From Oceanospirillaceae bacterium (GTDB lineage: Bacteria; Pseudomonadota; Gammaproteobacteria; Pseudomonadales; Balneatricaceae), in contig DPHD01000064.1 in NCBI GenBank assembly GCA_003523085.1, positions 32,372-38,662 on the forward strand: a stretch of DNA of 6,291 bases, given 5' to 3'. The translations under genes were made by a program, and so were the position numbers. The notes under the pieces are model-generated. The model saw only the letters and a program-made list of their open reading frames with translations, had not been told where the DNA came from and ran no database searches. Every line of letters begins with the position of its first letter. Position 1 is the stretch's first letter. Below, piece by piece: positions 1-5,847 of this stretch.

Positions 1-615
1 GCATCTATGGATGAAGTGTGGTTGTTGCAGCACCCTGCGGTGTTCACCCAAGGCCAAGCGGGTAAAGCCGTACATATATTGGATGCAGGGGTTATTCCTG
101 TGGTGCAATCCGATCGAGGTGGGCAGGTGACCTACCACGGGCCCGGGCAATTGATGATGTATGTATTGTTAGATTTAAAACGCTTAGGTATTGGTGTTAG
201 GCGCTTGGTTACCGTGTTGGAACAGGTCCTTATAGACTGCCTCAACAAGTTCGGCATTCAGGCTCAGGCAGACCCTAAAGCGCCAGGGGTTTATGTCGCG
301 GGAAGTAAAATTGCTTCTTTGGGCCTTCGAGTTCGAAAAGGTTGTAGCTTCCATGGATTGGCGCTTAATGTAGCCATGGACCTCGCCCCCTTTGAACGTA
401 TTAATCCCTGTGGTTACCCTGGCCTGAATATGGTGCAGATGAGTGACTTGGCAGACTTTACAGCTGATGGTTTTACTCTAGACCAAGTGGCGCAGGTGTT
501 AAGCCAGAGTTTAGTCGAACAGTTGCATTACCAAACAGTTAATTATACCCAACACCCTTGGGCTCCAAACAACCCCTATATGGCAAGTGATTATGACCAA
601 ATCCTACAGAGCTGA
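1..615 (+). CDS. lipB: Octanoyl-[ACP]:protein N-octanoyltransferase LipB (5' partial)
   Basis: LipB transfers octanoate from octanoyl-ACP to the lipoyl-domain lysine of 2-oxoacid dehydrogenases and the glycine cleavage H protein, the first step of endogenous lipoate synthesis in the cytoplasm. The frame is open from base 1. The ATG at 7 is not the true start, because it aligns with an internal position of E. coli LipB (the TLDEIWL region), and about 32 N-terminal codons lie outside the window. Counting from that Met, the family signature RGGQVTYHGPGQ is at residues 37-48, the catalytic Lys is K101 in GSKIASLG, and the catalytic Cys is C135 in INPCGYPG. The 34-residue K-C spacing equals that of E. 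coli K135/C169, so the enzyme should be active. The C-terminal tail (about the last 25 residues) is not conserved and carries the start of lipA. The TGA stop is at 613-615. Function and family are seen directly from motifs; only the missing N-terminus is inferred. Confidence 0.97.
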   Translation, partial: ASMDEVWLLQHPAVFTQGQAGKAVHILDAGVIPVVQSDRGGQVTYHGPGQLMMYVLLDLKRLGIGVRRLVTVLEQVLIDCLNKFGIQAQADPKAPGVYVAGSKIASLGLRVRKGCSFHGLALNVAMDLAPFERINPCGYPGLNMVQMSDLADFTADGFTLDQVAQVLSQSLVEQLHYQTVNYTQHPWAPNNPYMASDYDQILQS

Positions 616-1549
616 AGCCGGCGTAAAGCTACGCGGTGCAGACAAAGTAGCACGTATCCCAATTAAAGTGATTCCTACGGAAAAAATGCCCCGTAAGCCG
701 GATTGGCTGCGTATTAAAGTGGTGAGCTCGCCGGAAGTTAACCGTATTAAGGCCAAGTTGAGAGAACATAAGCTAGCCTCTGTGTGTGAAGAAGCCAACT
801 GCCCCAACCTAGGGGAGTGCTTTAGCCAAGGTACCGCTACCTTTATGATTATGGGCGAAATTTGCACACGCCGTTGCCCTTTTTGTGACGTTGCCCACGG
901 CCGACCTAATCCATTGTCCGTCGATGAGCCTAGGGAGTTGGCCACTGCAGTAGCCGACATGGCGTTAAAGTATGTGGTAGTCACATCGGTCGATCGAGAT
1001 GACTTACGCGATGGTGGAGCCCAACACTTCGCCGATTGTATTGCCGCTATTAATGAACGTACGCCAGCCACCCAGGTCGAAGTGCTGGTGCCGGACTTTC
1101 GTGGGCGTATGGACATTGCGTTAGATATCCTTCAACAAACACCGCCCCATGTGTTTAACCACAATTTGGAGTCGATTCCTCGCTTGTACAAAAAGATCAG
1201 GCCTGGCTCCGATTACGCCTGGTCCTTGCAATTGTTAGAAAAATACAAGCAGCGTTGTCCAGACGTGTTAACTAAGTCTGGTCTGATGCTGGGTTTAGGT
1301 GAAACCAATGAAGAAGTATTACAAGTATTGCAAGACTTACGAGACCATGGGGTGGATATGTTAACCCTAGGGCAGTACTTGCAACCTAGTCTTAATCACT
1401 TACCTGTGGACCGGTTTGTGCCGCCTGCTGAATTTGACGAATTAGGCGCTGCAGCGAAAGCCATGGGTTTTAAGCACGTGGCCAGTGGCCCCCTTGTACG
1501 ATCGTCCTACCATGCCGATTTACAAGCCAAGGGCGAAGTGATAAGTTGA
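593..1549 (+). CDS. lipA: Lipoyl synthase LipA (radical SAM)
   Basis: LipA is a cytoplasmic radical SAM iron-sulfur enzyme that inserts sulfur at C6 and C8 of protein-bound octanoyl groups, completing lipoate after LipB. Numbering from ATG 593 (318 aa), the auxiliary cluster cysteines are C65, C70 and C76 (CEEANCPNLGEC), the radical SAM motif CTRRCPFC gives C91, C95 and C98, and the C-terminal RSSY motif (303-306) supplies S305, equivalent to the auxiliary-cluster ligand S308 of E. coli. All cluster ligands are present. I chose ATG 593 because its N-terminus aligns without gaps to E. coli LipA (MSKPIVMERGVKYRDADK). An in-frame GTG at 587 would add only two residues. Neither has a strong Shine-Dalgarno sequence. 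The gene overlaps lipB by 23 bp, so translation is probably coupled to lipB. Confidence 0.97.
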   Translation: MTKSYRAEAGVKLRGADKVARIPIKVIPTEKMPRKPDWLRIKVVSSPEVNRIKAKLREHKLASVCEEANCPNLGECFSQGTATFMIMGEICTRRCPFCDVAHGRPNPLSVDEPRELATAVADMALKYVVVTSVDRDDLRDGGAQHFADCIAAINERTPATQVEVLVPDFRGRMDIALDILQQTPPHVFNHNLESIPRLYKKIRPGSDYAWSLQLLEKYKQRCPDVLTKSGLMLGLGETNEEVLQVLQDLRDHGVDMLTLGQYLQPSLNHLPVDRFVPPAEFDELGAAAKAMGFKHVASGPLVRSSYHADLQAKGEVIS

Positions 1550-1584
1550 GGTCCAATTATACAAACAAGCTCCCCCTAGTGCCT

Positions 1585-1598
1585 TTTAGTGGACTAAA
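1585..1598. repeat. Short inverted repeat upstream of the first response regulator
   Basis: TTTAGT-GG-ACTAAA is a perfect 6-bp dyad with a 2-bp centre, lying just before the Shine-Dalgarno of the response regulator gene at 1614, in the longest non-coding gap of the window (1550-1613). It could be an operator or a weak RNA hairpin near the ribosome site, but a dyad this short can arise by chance. I could not find a convincing sigma70 promoter in the gap. A TATACA at 1558-1563 lacks a matching -35 element, and there is no stem followed by a T-run to mark a terminator for lipA. No function is assigned. Confidence 0.3.
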
Positions 1599-1613
1599 TT
1601 TGAGGTGTAGTAA

Positions 1614-2006
1614 ATGAGTGCGAGCCAACGTGTGCTTGTGGTTGATGACGACCTATTGAACCAAGAAGTGATTAGTGAGTTCCTAGCCATAGGCGACTAT
1701 GCGATTGATTTGGCTGATGATGGCCAACAGGCCGTGGAAATGGTCGAGAACAACGATTATGACTTAGTACTCATGGATATCATGATGCCGACCATGGATG
1801 GCGTGGTCGCCACTAGAGCCATTAGAGCCTTACCAGATGCTGCAAAAAATAGTGTCAGAGTGATTGCTGTTACCGCCAAAAACGCCCGTGATAATGCCCA
1901 CGTTTGGAAGCGTAGTGGCTTTAATAGTTATATTATTAAGCCTTTTTCTGAAGATGAGCTGTGGCACATTATTGCCAGTGAAGACCGCTTTAAAACTAGG
2001 TCATAA
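1614..2006 (+). CDS. Stand-alone receiver-domain response regulator (first of tandem pair)
   Basis: This is a 130-aa CheY-like receiver with no output domain. The acidic pocket is D11-D13 (VVDDD), the phosphoacceptor is D55 in LMDIMMPTMDG, the switch Thr is T87 (AVTAK), and the conserved Lys is K109 (IKPFSEDEL), so all residues for phosphorylation are present. The MDIMMPxMDG form is common in receivers of hybrid histidine kinases and phosphorelays, so it probably accepts phosphate from, or passes it to, such a system encoded elsewhere, since no kinase or Hpt gene lies beside it. The start is supported by a GAGGTG Shine-Dalgarno at 1602-1607, six bases before the ATG. It sits 64 bp after lipA and 18 bp before a second receiver. 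A short tail (DRFKTRS) follows the fold. The process it controls cannot be read from sequence. Confidence 0.9.
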   Translation: MSASQRVLVVDDDLLNQEVISEFLAIGDYAIDLADDGQQAVEMVENNDYDLVLMDIMMPTMDGVVATRAIRALPDAAKNSVRVIAVTAKNARDNAHVWKRSGFNSYIIKPFSEDELWHIIASEDRFKTRS

Positions 2007-2024
2007 CAGACAGGATCAATTGCA

Positions 2025-2393
2025 ATGAAGTCTCAAGTATTGCTAGTTGAAGATGATGAAATGTGCCAAGAGATTGTGGCCGAATTTTTATCTGAATTAG
2101 ATGTGGACGTGGTGGTGGTTGGAGATGGCATACAAGCCCTAGCCGCCCTTGAAGCACATCATTTTAATGTCATACTTATGGATATTATGATGCCCCATAT
2201 GGATGGCATCGAAGCCACGACCAAGATTAGAGCCTTGGCCGATCCTAGCAAAGCCAAAACCCCCGTGATTGCAATCACTGCGCGTAACCCAGACACAGAT
2301 CAAGAGATTTGGTTTGCCATTGGTGTGAATGACTTTGTGGGTAAACCGTTTTCCGAAGAAGAATTTATACAGGTGGTTAGCCCCTATATTTAA
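2025..2393 (+). CDS. Stand-alone receiver-domain response regulator (second of tandem pair)
   Basis: This is a 122-aa single receiver domain with no DNA-binding or enzymatic output domain. The acidic pocket is E9, D10 and D11 (LVEDDE), the phosphoacceptor is D53 in LMDIMMPHMDG, the switch Thr is T85 (AITAR), and the conserved Lys is K107 (GKPFSEEEF). It ends almost exactly where the fold ends. By eye it is roughly 45% identical to the preceding regulator, sharing MDIMMPxMDG, the IRAL helix, a Trp in the alpha4 region and KPFSE, so the two look like an old tandem duplication. An AGGA Shine-Dalgarno at 2012-2015 stands nine bases before the ATG. The 18-bp gap to the first receiver implies co-transcription. 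It probably works as a phosphate shuttle or a protein-interaction switch; its partner is unknown. Confidence 0.9.
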   Translation: MKSQVLLVEDDEMCQEIVAEFLSELDVDVVVVGDGIQALAALEAHHFNVILMDIMMPHMDGIEATTKIRALADPSKAKTPVIAITARNPDTDQEIWFAIGVNDFVGKPFSEEEFIQVVSPYI

Positions 2394-2408
2394 ATATCGA
2401 TAATCATT

Positions 2409-2414
2409 GAGAGG
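2409..2414 (+). promoter_or_regulatory. Ribosome binding site fixing a GTG start
   Basis: GAGAGG lies five bases upstream of the GTG at 2420. It is the strongest Shine-Dalgarno match in the 26-bp gap after the second response regulator and supports the GTG as the start of the saccharopine dehydrogenase. Starting there also places the Rossmann glycine motif at residues 8-10 (LGAGLSS), as expected for the family. Confidence 0.7.
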
Positions 2415-2419
2415 TAGTT

Positions 2420-3583
2420 GTGGCAATAGTACATTGGTTAGGCGCCGGGTTGTCCAGCGCACCCGGCATTGAACGGTTGATTAATAACGGCACCGAACTT
2501 TGGTTATGGAACCGCACTTTGAGCAAGGCTCAGGTGGTTATTGAACACTTAGAAGGGCCTTGTCAGGCCCGCACTTTAGATTGGCATGAGCTGGAAAATC
2601 ATGTCAGTCGGGGTGATATTATTGTGTCAATGTTGCCAGGGACCTTTCATGTGCAGGCCGCTGAATTAGCCTTAAGCAAAAAAGCACACTTTGTGTCGAG
2701 CAGCTATTTATCGCCAGCCATGCTGGAGTTAGACCAACGAGCACAAAAGTTAGGTCTATGTTTAGTTAACGAAGTGGGTTTGGATCCCGGCATTGATCAT
2801 TTGTTGGCCCATGCCTTGATCAACGACTACCGAGACTCTGCGGCCTATGCCGCCAGCAATCGCATCGAATTCCGCTCCTTTTGTGGTGGTCTACCAGCCC
2901 AAGAAAACGACTTTAAATACAAGTTTTCCTGGTCACCGTTAGGGGTGCTTAACGCCCTGCGTACGACGGCCCAGTGGATAGATGACTCAGAAGTAAAAAC
3001 CTGCTCTAAACCTTGGCAAGCCATGTGTAATTACGCCATGCCCTTGAGTGAAAATTATAGTCCCACCTTTGAATCCATCCCCAATCGAGACTCGTTGCCG
3101 TTTATGGCTCAATACGGCTTTGATCCTCAGTGGACAGTGGATATATTTGTCCGTGGTTCGTTGCGCTTGCAAGGTTGGTCGGCGGCTTGGAAAGACGTGT
3201 TTAGCTTGATTGAGTCAGGTGATAACGCCGACATTGAAGCTCAATTGGTGGCCAAGTCGGATGAATTGTGGCAACAACACGCCTTCAAAGACGGCGAGCG
3301 AGATCGTGTGGTCTTGTATGTTGAGCTGTTGGCTAAAGATGAAGACACTGGTGAAACCATTTGGCGAGAAAGCTATTCAATGGATGCCTTTGGCAACCAC
3401 AAAGGCAGCGCTATGGCGCGCTTAGTATCGACCACGGTGAGCCTAGCGGTAGATGCCGTATTGCAAGAGCGTATTGCCGCTGGGGTGAGTGCGGCGCCTA
3501 AAGAAATGGGTTTGGTAAAAGATTGGTTGGTGTATTTGAATGATCACCATGAGAATATTCAACACCTTAATCACATGGAATAA
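2420..3583 (+). CDS. Saccharopine dehydrogenase (L-glutamate-forming, LYS9-type) family protein
   Basis: The family oxidises saccharopine with NAD(P)+ and water to L-glutamate and 2-aminoadipate 6-semialdehyde, in lysine degradation or, run in reverse, in fungal lysine synthesis. The 387-aa product starts with a Rossmann beta-strand and glycine loop (HWLGAGLSSAPG, residues 5-16). It has the LYS9-type signature NEVGLDPGIDHLLA (117-130), then SFCGGLPAQE (153-162) and YKFSWSPLGVL (167-177), which mark the saccharopine-reductase catalytic domain and set it apart from carboxynorspermidine dehydrogenases. The C-terminal part (about 270-370) returns to an alpha/beta fold. It starts at GTG 2420 after a good Shine-Dalgarno and ends 5 bp before an FAD dehydrogenase gene. 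No lysine-ketoglutarate reductase lies in the window, so use of saccharopine as the actual substrate is inferred from family only. Confidence 0.85.
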   Translation: MAIVHWLGAGLSSAPGIERLINNGTELWLWNRTLSKAQVVIEHLEGPCQARTLDWHELENHVSRGDIIVSMLPGTFHVQAAELALSKKAHFVSSSYLSPAMLELDQRAQKLGLCLVNEVGLDPGIDHLLAHALINDYRDSAAYAASNRIEFRSFCGGLPAQENDFKYKFSWSPLGVLNALRTTAQWIDDSEVKTCSKPWQAMCNYAMPLSENYSPTFESIPNRDSLPFMAQYGFDPQWTVDIFVRGSLRLQGWSAAWKDVFSLIESGDNADIEAQLVAKSDELWQQHAFKDGERDRVVLYVELLAKDEDTGETIWRESYSMDAFGNHKGSAMARLVSTTVSLAVDAVLQERIAAGVSAAPKEMGLVKDWLVYLNDHHENIQHLNHME

Positions 3584-3588
3584 CGAGC

Positions 3589-4836
3589 ATGCAAGCTAAC
3601 CAAACCGCAATTGTGGTGGGCGCGGGTATGGTCGGCCTGTGTTGTGCTTATGCATTACACATGCGTGGCATCAAAGTGACTGTGGTTGATCGCGACATAG
3701 AGGGCGACAAAACCTCCTATGGCAATGCCGGCGCATTAGCTATTAGTGAGTGTGTGCCCCATAGCCTGCCGGGCCAAATCTGGTCCATGCCTAAATGGCT
3801 GTTAGACCCCATGGGGCCTTTGTCCCTAAGGCCGGCCCATATTCCTGCGTTTATGCCGTGGATGCTTGCCTACCTTGGTCATAGCCGCAAGCGACAGGTG
3901 GCCCATATAGCAGATGCTTTACACGCCATCAATGAGCGGGTGAGCGCTGATTATGACCCCATGTTACAGGCCATTGGTTATGCCGATAAGGTGCACGACA
4001 AAGGCTGTATACGAGTATACGACAGCTTTAAAAGTTTTAAAAAAAGTGCCCTAGAATGGCGTATACGTAAACAACATGGCCAAGATTACGAGTTGTTAGG
4101 CGAAGATGACTTACGCCGTATGGCGCCAGCCATTGGCAAGGCCAAACAGTTTGGTGTGTTCCAACCCCAGTGGCGCATTATGGATGACCCAAAAGGCTTG
4201 GTGGGCTGCCTGAGAGACTGGTTATTGGCGCAGGGCGTTACTATGGTCAACGCCAATGTTGATGCCTTGGAGTGCGCCCAAAGTAGTGTAGTAGGGGTGA
4301 CCACTAACCAAGGTGTTATCAACGCCGACATGACCATAGTAGCGGCCGGAGCTTGGTCTAAGGCGTTAGCTAAACAAGTGGGTGAAACCTGCTTGCTGGA
4401 GTCGGAACGAGGTTACAATACGACCTTGCCTAACCCCAATATTAGCCTAAAACACGAATTGCTATTTGCTGAAGAAATGTTTGTGGCTTCGCCATTGGCA
4501 ATTGGATTGCGGGTCGGGGGGGCATCAGAATTTGCCGGCCTTAAGGCGGCACCCAATTATAAACGTAGCGATAACTTGTTACATTTAGCCAAGCGCTACT
4601 TACCCGATCTCAATACCGAAGGCGGTACTCAGTGGATGGGACATCGGCCGTCGACACCGGACTCATTACCGGTATTGGGGCCGTCGGTTAAGTGGCAGGG
4701 ATTATGTTATGCCTTTGGTCACTCTCATTTAGGTATGACTCAGGCGGCCAGTAGCGGGCAAATGTTAGCCGAAGCCCTGATGCAGCCCGAACTAGGTACT
4801 GATTTAAGTGCTTATAGCATTGGTCGGTTTAGCTAG
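3589..4836 (+). CDS. FAD-dependent amino-acid dehydrogenase, DadA-like (DAO family)
   Basis: This 415-aa flavoprotein resembles the D-amino acid dehydrogenase small subunit DadA (432 aa in E. coli), which oxidatively deaminates D-amino acids and passes electrons to the respiratory chain. The FAD-binding Rossmann motif GAGMVG is at 11-16, with the ribose-binding acidic residue D34 ending VTVVD. TSYGNAGAL (42-50), VAAGAWS (251-257), ERGYN (273-277), GHRPSTPDSLPVLGPS (351-366) and FGHSHLGMTQA (376-386) are conserved DAO/DadA blocks. There is no signal peptide. The gene begins 5 bp after the saccharopine dehydrogenase stop with only a weak GGAA at 3577-3580 as Shine-Dalgarno, so translation is probably coupled. 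DadA relatives also act on hydroxyproline, pipecolate and other cyclic imino acids, so the substrate is open. The TAG stop at 4834-4836 overlaps the end of convergent holA. Confidence 0.85.
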   Translation: MQANQTAIVVGAGMVGLCCAYALHMRGIKVTVVDRDIEGDKTSYGNAGALAISECVPHSLPGQIWSMPKWLLDPMGPLSLRPAHIPAFMPWMLAYLGHSRKRQVAHIADALHAINERVSADYDPMLQAIGYADKVHDKGCIRVYDSFKSFKKSALEWRIRKQHGQDYELLGEDDLRRMAPAIGKAKQFGVFQPQWRIMDDPKGLVGCLRDWLLAQGVTMVNANVDALECAQSSVVGVTTNQGVINADMTIVAAGAWSKALAKQVGETCLLESERGYNTTLPNPNISLKHELLFAEEMFVASPLAIGLRVGGASEFAGLKAAPNYKRSDNLLHLAKRYLPDLNTEGGTQWMGHRPSTPDSLPVLGPSVKWQGLCYAFGHSHLGMTQAASSGQMLAEALMQPELGTDLSAYSIGRFS

Positions 4837-4843
4837 CTAAACC
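4826..4843. terminator. Perfect 18-bp palindrome over convergent stop codons; possible bidirectional terminator hairpin
   Basis: GGTTTAGCTAGCTAAACC is its own reverse complement. As RNA on either strand it could form a 7-bp stem (GGTTTAG/CTAAACC) with a CTAG loop. It contains the TAG stop of the FAD dehydrogenase (4834-4836) and the TAA stop of holA (complement of 4829-4831). A competing outer pairing, CATTGGT (4818-4824) with ACCAATG (4841-4847), is also possible. Neither side is followed by a T-run, so it is not a canonical intrinsic terminator. Terminator or 3'-end function is inferred from position only. Confidence 0.45.
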
Positions 4844-5842
4844 AATGTCGGTACCGGCAAGGCACAAAGTCAGCTGGCCTACTAAATCCCACATGTTCGC
4901 CGTGCCTACACCTTTGATCGCCTGATCAATTTGTTGGCATTGATGTAACATTTTAGCCAGGCTTTGGTTGTTGTGTTGTTGCGCCGCATGGCGCAAACAG
5001 GCTTTGCGTTTTTCCCACACCCGTTCTTGGCGCAGGCCTGCTTCAATGCCTTGTTCATGGTTAATGAGTTTGTGCAGCAAGCGAATCTCTCGGCTTAGTA
5101 CCCACAACATGGCCATGGCGTCGGTGCCTTCTTCGCGCAACCCATAAAGCATGGTTAAGCTACGCTCGGGGGAGCCACCCAGTGCCGTGTCGACCAATTG
5201 AAAACTACTGTATCGAGCATGACCACCTACATCACTGGCAATGTCGTCGGCGGTGATCTGTTTGTTGGGCCCTTGCAGGGTGAACTTCTCAAGTTCTTGA
5301 GCCGTGGCTAATAGATTGCCTTCGGTGCGTTGCACCAACAATTGGCTGGCGTCATCGGTAATGCTCAAGTTGAGAGATCGCGCGCGTTTCTGTACCCAGC
5401 GAGTCATTTGAGGCACTTCCAGCGGGTAGATAGGAATGCATACCCCAGCTTTTTCTAAGGCTTTAAACCATTTGCCTTTTTGACCACTGCCGTCGATCTT
5501 GCCACTGCTAATGAGAATAAGGTTGTCTGGATTCGGCTCGGCCACCAACTGTGCCAGGGCGGCGGAGCCTTCTTTTCCGGGCTTGCCGCTGGGCATGCGT
5601 ATTTCAATGACCTTGCGGCTGGAGAATAATGACATAGCCTGGTCGGCGGCGTTAATTTGTTGCCAATCAAAACGTCCTTCGACGTGAAATAGATCGCGCT
5701 CTAAAAACTCCTGCTGACGCGCTTGCTGGCGAATAGCATCACATATTTCTTGTTGCAACAGTGGTTCGTCACCAAACACCAAATAGCAGGCGGCTAAACC
5801 TTGGTTTAAATGCTGCTCAAGTTGATCGGCTTTAATGCGCAT
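4829..5842 (-). CDS. holA: DNA polymerase III subunit delta HolA
   Basis: HolA is the delta subunit of the clamp-loader complex, the wrench that opens the beta sliding clamp during replication. The 337-aa product matches the family length (343 aa in E. coli) and its conserved stations: an N-terminal AACYLVFGDEPLLQQE segment (17-32, compare AAYLLLGNDPLLLQE in E. coli), AMSLFSSRKVIEIRMP (69-84, compare AMSLFASRQTLLLLLP), the lid-domain EGNLLATAQELEKF (174-187, compare EGNLLALAQALERL), and FQLVDTALGG (214-223). The start at 5842 gives MRIKADQLEQHLNQGL, which aligns with the E. coli N-terminus. No Shine-Dalgarno is visible; the five bases before the ATG read CCCCC and the lptE stop lies directly before them, so initiation probably depends on ribosomes finishing lptE. 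The 3' end overlaps the convergent FAD dehydrogenase gene by 8 bp. Confidence 0.95.
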   Translation of the reverse strand: MRIKADQLEQHLNQGLAACYLVFGDEPLLQQEICDAIRQQARQQEFLERDLFHVEGRFDWQQINAADQAMSLFSSRKVIEIRMPSGKPGKEGSAALAQLVAEPNPDNLILISSGKIDGSGQKGKWFKALEKAGVCIPIYPLEVPQMTRWVQKRARSLNLSITDDASQLLVQRTEGNLLATAQELEKFTLQGPNKQITADDIASDVGGHARYSSFQLVDTALGGSPERSLTMLYGLREEGTDAMAMLWVLSREIRLLHKLINHEQGIEAGLRQERVWEKRKACLRHAAQQHNNQSLAKMLHQCQQIDQAIKGVGTANMWDLVGQLTLCLAGTDIGLAS

Positions 5843-5847
5843 GGGGG

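Noticed and set aside
604..1116. Long minus-strand open frame (170 codons) antisense to lipA
   Set aside because: It lies wholly within the strongly conserved lipA, has a low-complexity Ser/Arg/Thr-rich translation with no recognisable domain and no ribosome site. It is a codon-usage shadow.
2139..2462. Minus-strand open frame over the second response regulator and the start of the saccharopine dehydrogenase
   Set aside because: It is antisense to two well-supported genes, with no domain and no sensible ribosome site.
4007..4027. CTG...CAG region with two GTATAC repeats (4007-4012, 4015-4020; a third at 4061-4066), looking like a regulator box
   Set aside because: The CTG-CAG spacing is 15 rather than the 10 of a gammaproteobacterial LexA box, and it lies inside the FAD dehydrogenase coding sequence, encoding ordinary residues (CIRVYDS). 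Chance repeats are the simpler reading.
4039..4045. Run of seven A in the FAD dehydrogenase as a possible slippage or frameshift site
   Set aside because: The phase does not give an X XXY YYZ heptamer, the frame continues with conserved motifs downstream, and no overlapping alternative frame product is apparent.
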